Assembly (NCBI GenBank): GCA_036345935.2
Contig: JADWOT020000004.1
Location: 16,113,423-16,177,422 of the forward strand
DNA length: 64,000 nt
Direction of reading: 5' to 3'
DNA from: Taenia hydatigena
Taxonomy: Eukaryota > Platyhelminthes > Cestoda > Cyclophyllidea > Taeniidae
Both the position numbers and the translations under genes were made by a program. The notes beneath the pieces are model-generated. The model did not search any database, was not told where the DNA came from, and worked only from the letters and a program-made list of their open reading frames with translations. Numbering within the stretch: the first letter of the stretch is position 1; each line of letters begins with the position of its first letter. Below are positions 11,231 through 21,649 of this stretch, piece by piece.

Positions 11231-14200
11231 CCCTGATTTATATTACCGACTGCTAAACATTCAAGTGCCACGCCACTTAAACGAACGGATCAAAACTAAA
11301 GTCCACTTTCGACAATCACCTCATTTCCGTATCCTTCAGGAAAATCCTTTGCTGAACTGCCCACAATAACTGCGAAGATCTAAATTAAGTTATCACGAGA
11401 TATCATTTTGGTTCCCTACTAGCTGGATAGAACCTTGATGAAAATGACTAGAGAATGAAGTCAGGAGGAAGAGATTTGATACCTGATCCCACGAAGTATT
11501 CTAGGGCTCAATTCTAATCAAATGACTTCTTTTGGCCAAGTGCTGTCGCGACTAGAGATGGATACAAAAGCTGGCCAGCACATCTTCCTTAGCCCAATGC
11601 AGTTCTCAAATAAGACAAAACCTCGGATCCTGTGGATTTGCTGAGAGGATCACTGAAGTAGAGAACAGATACAGCACCTGGCGCAATTAATTCGTAAATG
11701 TTCTTTGATGAGGGCTTTCTGGTCCTTCTCTTGAAAGGAAAACCAACCAGGAGATGCTCTCCAGATCCTGTGGATGTCCGAGAACTCAAAAGCTAGCACT
11801 TCTATTGATGCCTTCTCAAACCTTGGCGTATTTTTGCCGTTTTGCATTGTGGTTCATCAGACACTCACTCTCCTCGCCACGTGAACTTTATGTACCACTA
11901 TACACCATAAAACTTCTACTTTTGCTGAGCAGATAGAGGAAATAAAATCACGTCATTTACGAATTTCCTTCGAAATATAGAGACGAAATACTTAGGAGAG
12001 GGCGATGCAGGACTTTGACGTGGGAAAAATAAACACACAACTGCATTTACAAACAGCTCCTTGTGTTGTCCAAAGTCGCATTCATGCAAAGTTTCCAAAA
12101 CAGATGTGCCTCCAAGGGCAATTTATTGTGTACATTTTTTTTGTAATGTGACAAAAACGCAGAGGACTGCAGGTCTTGTAAATTGCGTTATAAAGATCTT
12201 GCGCACGATTGTTACCGCCTTCAGGATTTACACTCCTTGAAAGACTAATCGGAGCGTTCAACCATTACTTGTACTCATTTACAAGTGCTATTTCCGGAGA
12301 TAAATCCGTTCAGCATCATCTAATGGGGTGCGTTCATGGAGTTTTGCATCTTGACCAATTCTTCATTTTAATTTGAATTTTTGTGAGAAATAGAAGAACT
12401 GGGGAAGATGTTAAGGTATTTTGAGCCAGAGATTCACATGATTTACCAGTCCGTTTCAGTCATTTGACCCACGCATCCCCTTATTTTGAGTGAAGAAAAA
12501 CTAGGGTGGAAGTTTTAAAATCCTTTACTTCAAACACTCTTAAATGGCTCACTTGTTGCGATATAATTACGAAAAAATAACGACAGAGATGAGATAGACA
12601 TCACGTTTAGGTGCCATGACAGCTGAAGCAGTGTCAAAAACTGTATTGTTGGACGTCTGGACCGACGTCTATCTCATTACCAGACGTCTTAGTCATCGAA
12701 ACGGTCATTTGGCAAGCAATCCCACGCCAGCTGCATCTCCACTGTCGGTCACTCAAGGCGAATGCGTCGGATTCGCTAAATGTGAGTAATTTTTCCAAAT
12801 AGAGGAATGTTTAGGAAAGCAAAATTCACAATTCGATCAACTCGCAAATCAGGTTCTTTGTGGTCAGCATTATTATGCAGACGATACTGGGATGAATAAA
12901 TTTTTTTATCCTAAAATATCTCATGTCAGTAGTGATGATTCAAGCACACGGCTTGCATCCCATCCTTGTTACAAAGGCAGGAATATCCCAGTTAAGGTAA
13001 ATATGCATGGATTAGACGTTCATAGAAAACGAGTCTGCGTCTGGAGGTTTGGCTTTGGGGACAGAGGCGAACGATCCCTTGCACAGTCCCCACCTTTCGT
13101 TCTAGCAACTAATGCCTCTCATTTTTATAGTGCTAATCTTACTCTTGAAGACGATTGCACTTTATCATGGGCTTGTTGCTTCAGCTCCGCTTCGAGATCA
13201 GAAGACGAGTTCACCCACATTATCTCTCCTCTTGACTTCTAATTCCCCCATTACAGCTAGATGTTTGGAGTGAGGTTGGGTAGAGGAACAGCGACTCATA
13301 ATATTGGAACAGGCGCAAACAACTCCATTCCACATGCTGACCATACTCCAGCAAATTCATTCATCAACATACTGTAGATGTGACAATCACAATCTGCGTA
13401 TGCGTTAGGAATCCGGTTAGCCTTCTTTGGTCAGGAAAACAAAAACTGTAAAAAGGAAAAAGACCACTACTCGACAGCAAAATGACAGTTGCGGTTGAGT
13501 ATCTGGTAAACCGCCATTTTACTACGCTTAATTGCATGATATAAGATAACGGGCGAAGTGGAAGTAAAATTAAAATTGCTCACTAACAGATACGGGAAGG
13601 GACAACAGTGGGAACAAATCCGGTCAATTCACCTGTCATCTAAAATTGTGCTCAATACCTCATTGTAAACTGCAAGATATTGTATTCACTCTGACTTCAA
13701 ATTCCCTGCCTTGATGTGTACCCAGACAAAGATGTCGACCTCCTGCATAGTCAGATTTTAATTGCTAAAAATTAATCGGGAGGTTTTGATTAATGCCAAA
13801 CAGACATAGTTTGCTAGTTGAAATAAAGGTGCAAGGGAACTATCTCTAGCAATGCACTGCGCTTCCTGGTTGGCACCATTGCACAAGAAATCACCACAAA
13901 TGGCTTAACTTTTAATCCCCTTTCTTTAAAGAATAAGATCTAATTAAAATCGCTTCTAAGGAAACTTGTCCTTATAAACATTTTACAAAGTGTCGAAATG
14001 CTTGAGAAGTGTTTTATTCCCCTCTCAGCAAACAGTCAAGCGGCAAAAGAGAAACAGGTATTTGGAATTGCCAAATCAGTCGGCTTTTCATTTTAATCAA
14101 ACCATTAAATCACAGTCCCTTAAAAGCACTGTGACAGTTAGGAGGGGCTCAAAAAGCAGGGATTATTTGACAAAGGAGAAATAAAGCTATAATTGAAATG

Positions 14201-14312
14201 GGTAAAGATCAATCAAATCGCAATTAGGGCACACCAAGGCCTTTAGTCTATCTACGGCCACCACCTTAATAATGCTCATTTCCTTTCCAAATGGCGAACA
14301 AGATAGGCCCAT
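11231..14312. other. Non-coding stretch, no supported gene
   Basis: A 116-codon plus frame at 12892-13242 is the longest, but it has no recognised motif or clear splice borders. GACGTC occurs three times within 12650-12690. Confidence 0.35.
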
Positions 14313-14704
14313 CTAAATATCTTCATCTAATTCAGGTAACAAGATTCGTCCTCGTACAGGCACCACAGTCACCAATTCGTTGAAATGGCTGCTAATGGGG
14401 GAATCCTTAGATCCGCTGAGGTTGTGATGAAACTCCGCCATATGTTTCACTGCATGCGTTTCGCCATCTTTTGCATTCACTGAAACTTCCATAACCAGTG
14501 TTTGATTCACCAACAGGCTCCTTGCAATGGCCGTCAGTGTAGTCAAGATACTCTGCTTGTCTGTACACTTTTGATAGCCCACAAAGTAGAGAATACAGCT
14601 GGCGCTCCTCATCGTCGCGTTTTCTGCCACTAGTTGATCGTCAGCATACGGCGATATCCCGGGAAATTGGGACCCAATGCAAGACGAGAGAAATGACGTT
14701 TCGC
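14313..14704 (-). CDS. Unidentified terminal coding exon
   Basis: The minus strand is open for 130 codons from an AG acceptor (14705-14706, phase 1) to a TAG stop at 14313. Composition is balanced and protein-like, with a hydrophobic ASCILYFVGY segment and an acidic C-terminus PELDEDI. A YADD tetrapeptide occurs early, but the surrounding residues do not fit reverse transcriptase. The annotated Met-like GTG start is not used here, because the frame continues upstream of it. Family unknown. Confidence 0.4.
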
Positions 14705-15063
14705 CTTAAACCTCAGTCAAATCTCGTCTTTCTATTAAAGGTAGACGTAAGATAGCCTTCTGGGATTAGTTTTGCAGCAACGCAAACACATCACGATTTC
14801 TCTCCATTTTATACATATGAGGCTCAAGTATGTGCAAATCTTTCTGCAATAACAGCTTTATGTTTGCAGTTGGAGAGATAATGAGGTATGAAAGACCTTT
14901 TAATGTACGTGTGGAAGCACAAATGAAGGAACGAAGAGACCAAAGACGATTTTGTTGGTTGTAATATTGGGAAGCTCGATGAACAGCTAGGCGGGCAGCA
15001 GCCAGGGGTTCCAGCCATAATGCATCACAGAGACGCTTATCAAACCAAGTAAATTGACTGGCG

Positions 15064-15335
15064 CTATAAAAAACTGACGATCGTTCTCTTTAGAGAGCAT
15101 AGAGCTCTCCTCAGGAACAAGTGTGCAAAAGCTCCGGCAAGCAGCACCATTGAGGAGCTCAAATTCTTAGTAGTACTTCTGAGGAAAGACCAGAAATGTT
15201 TGGCAATTGTCTCTATAAGAGATAAACGCCTTATATGATGCACTGCAATGGAGACAGAGGATAAAAGAGAGATCGCAAGTGACTCACTCTGGTTGTCATG
15301 GTAAATGCGTGGTATACCGCACAACTTCTGGCCCG
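15064..15335 (-). CDS. Unidentified two-exon fragment with a 45-nt intron
   Basis: The exons are 15288-15335 (48 nt) and 15064-15242 (ending in TAG), separated by a 45-nt intron with a GTGAGT donor and a pyrimidine-rich TTGCAG acceptor. The phase agrees across the junction (phase 1). The C-terminal exon encodes a hydrophobic helix, MVLLAGAFAHLFL, flanked by Arg, which suggests a membrane anchor. The upstream exon has its own AG acceptor, so the 5' part of the gene is elsewhere. Not recognised. Confidence 0.4.
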
Positions 15336-17606
15336 CTCAGTGGGTAATTTGAAATGGACTTGTATCTGATATACTGGAGGAGTACAGTTTGTCGAACAAT
15401 ACCGCGAATTTGATTTGCAAAGTGAAGAAATAAACTTTAGTACATTTAGAGAAGGACAAAAATTGCGGAACTTTGAGCAAAAATGTGTTTGAATGTAGTG
15501 TGACAGGCGACTCCACCTGTCGGGATATCAGAATTGTACGGACCCGTCTTGGAAGACGATCTGGAAAAGGTTAACAAATGCTCCAAAGATTAGCTTGAGA
15601 TAAGTTTTTATAAAATAGATTGTCTAAGACATGATTTGAGATGCACCTTAAAATCTCAAGCCGTTATGGACTGCTCTTTACACGCCTTCCTTCCAGTTTG
15701 GGTAAATATGTAACCATTTCTGCGGCAAGAGAGAGGGGGAATTTGTCTTAACAAATACACACATTTTCCATAAATAAATTACAGCGCCTCGAACTCCTTT
15801 AGCTGTCGAGAGGAGGCAATATTAAAGGGTAATATGTGTTGCCGTCGTACATGAGAGGTGGATAGATGATTACTGGCATAATCCAGACATCATTCCGATT
15901 AGCGGTCACACGAGGGTGATGCTCTAAGCGTTTGTGAAACCAATATAAAATTTAGACTGACACTCTCGAAGAAGTGGAGAGTCGGAGGACGACGGCACAG
16001 CGCTTCGACACTCTTAGATGTGCGAGTAAATCATTAATAAGTCAAATAGAATTGATGATATGTCGTTTAATAATGGATGCCGACCTTAATAAAGGAGGGA
16101 TGGTGCGAATCGCGGAGATGTGTGTGGTCGCGTTTGTGGATGCGATGCGCATTTGTAGGCACGAAGCGCTAGTTCGCCTTGTTTAGGGGCGGTGGATATA
16201 AGGAGGTAAGCGCACGGAGACTTCTCGTCATCAAATTCACTCGTAGGTTAGAAGGGGAGAGAATGGAGTGGTTGGGGTAGAATCATACAGAGAATACGAG
16301 AACAGCACAGTGCAGTACAACGTGAAATTTTAGATAAAGAGAAGACCTGACAACACACACACCATGAGTACTAGATAACGCATTGCTCCGCAAAACTACT
16401 ACTCTTTCAGGCAAACCTGAAGCAGGCGGATCTAACGAACGTCGAAATAGCTAAATGCAGTAGAGTTCTACAACTTTCAGACAGTTGTCGACACTAAAAT
16501 TCATTAAGATGGAGTAAATTTAAGGAACGAAATTCCTTATCCGTAATTTGGGTGCCGTAATATTGTTACTAAATGGACTGCTCAATGGGATCATTCCAGT
16601 TCCAACACGCGCGATCCGCACCATCCACCCACGTGGCTTACGTACATCTATCCTGACTTCGTTATCTTCCATCTCGTCTAATTACCGATGAATAGTGAGT
16701 GCTTAATAAAAATATTTTGAATCAATGCCTGTCTGCATCACTTCAAAGGCAACTGATTAACTGGCTGCGAAGTACGTGATATGCCGAATTCGCCTGTGAG
16801 TGGTCCTGCCTACACAGTTCATATCAGTGACACAAGCTCCTTACAGAAGACTGTTATAATCTTTAAAAACTTGCTACGTAAAAACAGTGGTTTCGCTCTT
16901 ATTTTTCGTTGGAATCCTACGCCAAACCCAAAAGTCCATCATTTGTGTGTGGTTATGCATAACCTGTTGTCATGCCAGTACTAGAACTCCATCCACCCTC
17001 TTTTCGCTGTGTTTGATCTAAGGCTATGGAACTGATACTGACAAGAATACTTTTCATGAAACTAATTATGTCCACTTGGCTCCCCTCCTGTCATCCTTAA
17101 CCGGCCACCCACTTTGATTTCTGACGTTTCTTATCCTGTTTCATTGGATCATCATTACCACTTAATCTTGGAGCAATCTTGGGGGCACTGCTAAAAGATT
17201 GAACCATCTTGACAAATTTTTGCGTACACTAATGAATGGAACTCAAATTCACTTAATTCTCGCTCTTCCAAGCTCCAATCCCGAGCAAACAACAGTCACT
17301 GCAACAAGAGCTGGTCTAGAATCGTCAGACTATCATCTTTATCCATACGTTGGACAGCGTATTTGAGTGTACCATGAAGATTTTTTAGAAAAATATTTTA
17401 TGATTTAGGCTACAGTATATGGAGTTATTAGCACTTCAATCAGTAAATTTATGTTACCTCTTGTTGAACTTATGAATGGCCGTATATCAACAAAATTCGA
17501 GCTTCTTCGATGACTAAGTTGAAGATTTCGAGGATATTTATATCACTATCTCCTGCGGTTGGCCACATTGGCGGTGAAGAAATTCTAAGCCGATGAAAAG
17601 AAGTAG
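15336..17606. other. Non-coding stretch, nothing supported
   Basis: Short frames only (15974-16186 and 16781-16984), without motifs or consistent splice sites. Confidence 0.4.
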
Positions 17607-18455
17607 TGTAGTATTTTGTTTGTTTATACTTTCGGTTTTTTGTCAGGGTCACAGGGGTGGCCATCTTGCCCTAGCTGCGTAGACTGGCCTCCGGGCCATG
17701 CCAGCGGCTTATTTCCCTCTCTCCGTTGAATCCATATATCCTACCCCGGCATTCAGCCTTCTTTTCCCTTCGAGGGAGCCTCGGGGCGCTACATTGGTGG
17801 CAGCGGAAAGCAGACCCGACTCTTTAGGGCTCCTATCCCGATCTCTACCGCCTGCGGCATGTTGCAGCGGTGCGAAGGAAGTGCATGTGCTACAGATGGG
17901 CCACGAACGACGTCCACCTACGGCATCTACCCCATCTTCGTGTTCTATAAGAATGCTATCAACAACTGAAGCGACACTAGCCATGGACCACCTGGGAAGT
18001 TTCGTTTCGAAGATTACCCCTAATGTACTTGCTTAAGGAGATCGGCGTGCTAACGCCCCCCACGGACATACTGATGGTCGGCAGAACCACCCATTCTGAA
18101 CTTCTGTTCCCAAGCCAAACGAAACTCCAAATCCAATCAAACATCGCCTCAATCGCATCGAATGTCGGCAACTGGAATGGTTAGCTCGTGAGTGCTTTTT
18201 GCAGCACTGAGTAAGCTGCGATAGCTGACGCGGGAGGTGTACCAAGAGGCGCGTCGGGGACGACGCTCGAAAGAGGAGAGGGGCAAGTTGGTACTTTGTT
18301 TGTTGGAACTACCGGTTTCGGTCAGAGTGACAGAGGTGGCCATATTGCCCTAGCTGCATAGGCTGGCAGCTTATTTTCCTCTGTCCGTAGAATATGCATA
18401 TTCTACCCTAGCATTCTGCCTTCTTTTGTCTTCGAGGGAGCCTCGGGACGCCACG
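17607..18455 (+). mobile_element. TRIM element A: non-coding LTR retroelement with both LTRs
   Basis: The 5' LTR (17607-17793, 187 bp) starts TGTAG and ends CTACA. It is followed at once by the primer-binding-site-like TTGGTGGCAGCGGAAAGC (17794-17811). An internal region of under 0.5 kb has no gag or pol. The polypurine tract GAAAGAGGAGAGGGGC sits just before the 3' LTR (about 18287-18455). The 3' LTR is shorter, having lost the segment around GGGCCATGCCAG. No target-site duplication is obvious. Length and structure fit TRIMs (terminal-repeat retrotransposons in miniature), which must be mobilised by proteins supplied in trans. Open frames inside it are incidental. Confidence 0.8.
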
Positions 18456-19018
18456 CTATAAATAATTTATTGCTGCTCATAGTGAATTTGCCCAGTTATA
18501 TTTGTAAGTGGACTAGCACTTGGAATAGATGTCCAAAGTTCAGTATGACGAATTTCATTAGTCTAGTCGGAAGCTGTAAGCGTATTTGTGTGCGATTGTA
18601 TTTCATAAAAAACATTGGGTATTTTGTCCTGCAATGTTGTGAGGATATCATTCGCATTGGTAAATATATGCATTCATCCACACACATGTGCATACAATTC
18701 TATTAGTAAATTTGCGAGCGCGAAGATATCCATTAATGCGCAAATGTGAATTGTATTTTAAAAATTGAGTGTGCACACATGTAAAAATACATTTTTTGAA
18801 GTCGAACGCACACACATTTATTGTTTACGTGATTGTATGTAAGCATACAAATATACGTGTGGATGTGTTTCTTTATTAATGATACACGCATACTAATTAA
18901 CAAAATAAGTGCACATGGTTTTGCTAAACTCATGTAGAAATAAAATATTCACTAATGCTTTCTCGTATGCACAAATGCAAACTTATTGTTACCATAGACC
19001 TACTCGGATACAAACATA
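18456..19018. other. AT-rich spacer between TRIM copies
   Basis: AT-rich sequence with many short CACACA/TGTGTG and ATATGTA motifs on both strands. No supported gene. Confidence 0.4.
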
Positions 19019-19175
19019 TGCAGCGTCCCGAGGCTCCCTCGAAGACAAAAGAAGGCAGAATGCTAGGGTAGAAGGCTGCTGGCATGGCCCGGAGGCCAGC
19101 CTACGCAGCTAGGGCAATACGGCCACCTCTGTGACCTTGACCGAAACCGGTAGTTCCAACAAACAAAGTACTACA
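19019..19175 (-). mobile_element. Solo TRIM LTR (minus orientation)
   Basis: A single LTR in reverse orientation, from TGCAG to CTACA, 157 bp. It lacks the central AT-rich/CTCTGTCC block that full-length LTRs have. The bases CATA lie on both outer sides (19015-19018 and 19176-19179) and may be a target duplication. This is the expected product of LTR-LTR recombination. Confidence 0.7.
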
Positions 19176-20461
19176 CATACGTCAAAATACTGAGTCTGCC
19201 CACAGCGCAGCCAAGTCCCTCCCTTCTCATTACTTGCGTCTGGAACTGGCCTAAACTTTAACACCATATGCGCAAACACCCTTTTATAGCAGCAGTTTTT
19301 GCTGTTTTTTATGTTTTCCCTGTAAAATCGTTTTCATGTGCACCATCCAGGGAGAGTCTCTGATAAAGCCTTCCCGGGTTCGGTATGATCTAGGCTTCAC
19401 CTGGCACAGGCGATTATTTAGTGTTGAGAAGCATTGTTTATAATCTGTTATGTACCGCCTTAAGTCCTGCAATGAAAGTAAATTGTTTATGAGGGCACGC
19501 ACTAACAAACGGAGTCACGGGGGAAATAGCGTGTCTGTTTTGAGGAACCAACATGCTGCGATCCCAGTTATTAACATGTTCAAAGCATGCTACTTAATAT
19601 TCAATTCCCTAACGCCCAGATTTCATTAGCGAAAGGAGGAGACCATTTATATAGCGCAGAAAGTCGCTCCCTTTCTTACAGCAGCAAGTATATTTGAGTG
19701 ATTACCCAGCACATGGATGACATTCAGTTTGGTGAGCCTGTACGCATTCGACTTAAATCAGGCGTTTTCGTGAATGTGAGTGGAATGATGCCTTCAACTG
19801 CAGAAACCTCCGGAAAGTCTTCCGCAAAAGAAAGGGTAAAACGTTAGAAACCGCAGATGTTGCCAAAGTCACTTGTATCGTTATTCTGGTGGCCGCTGTC
19901 GCTGACATTCTCTCCTCCATTTTCACAAGAAAGCGTAAACGCGTATGTTTTTAGGAGTTGTGAGTTTTCATGAGCGCTTTCGCGAGAAACACCAGAAAGT
20001 GACTGAGTTATTCGTCTTGACTTAAAGACAGTTTTTTATTTAATCATGCACGCAAACTATGACAAACCAGAATTTTTTTGCTTTGGAATTGTTTTGCAAA
20101 AAGCCGACCTTCGTTGAAATGGGTTATGACTTGTTTCGCTATCCAAGTTGGGATTCGTGCATCAAAACAAATCACTGGAAATACTTTTCATGCCAGCAAC
20201 TTGGTTTTAATGGGGCTCAATAATATTATTCTTTAATAATATATAGCCTACAGACGCATCAATTACTCTTCCACAGCACCTGCTTTATTTAACTAGCGTA
20301 ACGTGGGAATGGTGCTCCGCGACTGGCATTGGTTCGCATTCACTGCTCTTTTGGTAATGAACTTGACGGGAATAAGGATGGCTAGTGTCACTTGTGCCCA
20401 ACAATTCTGCATGGAGAAAATTGGTGGAAAATAAGCATCGACTTAATAAAGTCAGTTTTAT

Positions 20462-21347
20462 TGTAGTACTTTGTTTGTTGGAACTCTTGGCTTCGTCCAA
20501 GGTCACAGAGGTGGCCGTACTGCCCTAACTGTACGGGCTGGCCTTCGGGCCATGCCAGCAGCCTAGTTCCCTCTGTCCATTGAATATACATATGTTCTGC
20601 CTTAACATTCAGCCTTCTTTTGCCTTCGAGGGAGCCTCAGCACGCTACATTGGTGGCAGCGGAAAGCAGACCCAACTCTATAGGGTTCCTTAGCCCGATC
20701 TCTACCACCTGCGGCATGTTGCAGCGGTGCGAGGGAAGTGTATTTGCTACGGATGGGCCACGAACGACGTCCGCCTCCGGTATCTACCACATCCCCGTGT
20801 TCTACAAGAAAGCGACACCAGCCATGGACCACCTGGAAAGTTTCGTTGCGAAGATTACTCCTAATATACTTGCGCAAGGAGATCGGTGTGCTAACGCCTC
20901 CCTACGAACATACTGATGGTCGGCAGAAACACTTATTCCGAACTTTGTTTCCAAGCCAAGCGAAACTCGAAGTGCAATGCACTGTCAAGAGGGATCACTG
21001 ACGTTGGTGTCACGCCTCGCCTCAATCGCATTGAATGTCGGCGACTGGCATGGTTAGCTCGTGGGTGCTTCTTGCAGCACTGAGTATGTTGTGATGGCTG
21101 ACGCGGGAGGTGTACCGAGGTGCGCGTCGGGGACGACGGTCGAAAGAGGAGAGGGGCAGTGTAGTACTTTGTTTGTTAGAACTACCGGTTTCGGTCAGGG
21201 TGACAGAGGTGGCCGTACTGCCCTAGCTGCGTAGGCTGGCCTTCGGGTCATGCCAGCAGCCTATTTCCCTCTGTCCGCTGAATATATATACATTGTGCCC
21301 TAGCATTCTGCCTTCTTTTGCCTTCGAGGGAGCCTCGGGACGCTACA
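20462..21347 (+). mobile_element. TRIM element B: complete, 886 bp
   Basis: Both LTRs are 188 bp (20462-20649 and 21160-21347), each TGTAG...CTACA. The primer-binding site TTGGTGGCAGCGGAAAGC is at 20650, and the polypurine tract GAAAGAGGAGAGGGG ends three bases before the 3' LTR. Flanks are TTTAT and TTCAT, a possible 5-bp target duplication with one mismatch. It ends about 190 bp before the first visible exon of the DUR3-like gene, in the same orientation, so it probably sits in that gene's intron or promoter. The LTRs differ from each other at many positions, so this is not a recent insertion. Confidence 0.85.
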
Positions 21348-21539
21348 TTCATTGCTTATATATGCATCCATGCTTTGCAATCAACTGCTCGATTAGTCTC
21401 ATTCATTTAAAATGTAGGACTGAATATTTCTTGGGTGAATTGGCCTTAAATGAATAGTTTTATCTTATAAAGACGCAAACTTGTGAGTACTTTACATATT
21501 TGTCCTCAAAATAACTTGACTATTTCATTTTATTTACAG

Positions 21540-21649
21540 ACAAGGACGAAAGTAGCTTTGCGAGTGGTTCCGATAAGCCACACAATCTCAGTATTGTCAT
21601 CGCGTCCTTCGTGTTGCAAATCACGGAGCCAACATCAATTCTACGGGCG
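21540..21649 (+). CDS. DUR3-like exon: second transmembrane region
   Basis: The acceptor TTATTTACAG and donor GTGAGA bound 36 codons (phase 1 in, phase 0 out). FASGSDKPHNLSIVIAS aligns in pattern with the conserved FNTAGR-N-x-TGL-A segment after TM1 of DUR3. The residues matching the SQWTWAATLLQS block are substituted. Confidence 0.5.

Noticed and set aside
12892..13242. 116-codon plus-strand frame
   Set aside because: No motif, no splice borders and unremarkable composition; its length is within chance for this window.
14600..14704. YADD motif suggesting reverse transcriptase
   Set aside because: The surrounding residues do not match any RT block and the rest of the frame has no RT features.
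17698..18245. Overlapping 64-112 codon frames on both strands inside TRIM A (similar sets in B, C and F)
   Set aside because: They span LTR and internal parts in all frames, differ between copies and contain no gag/pol motifs.
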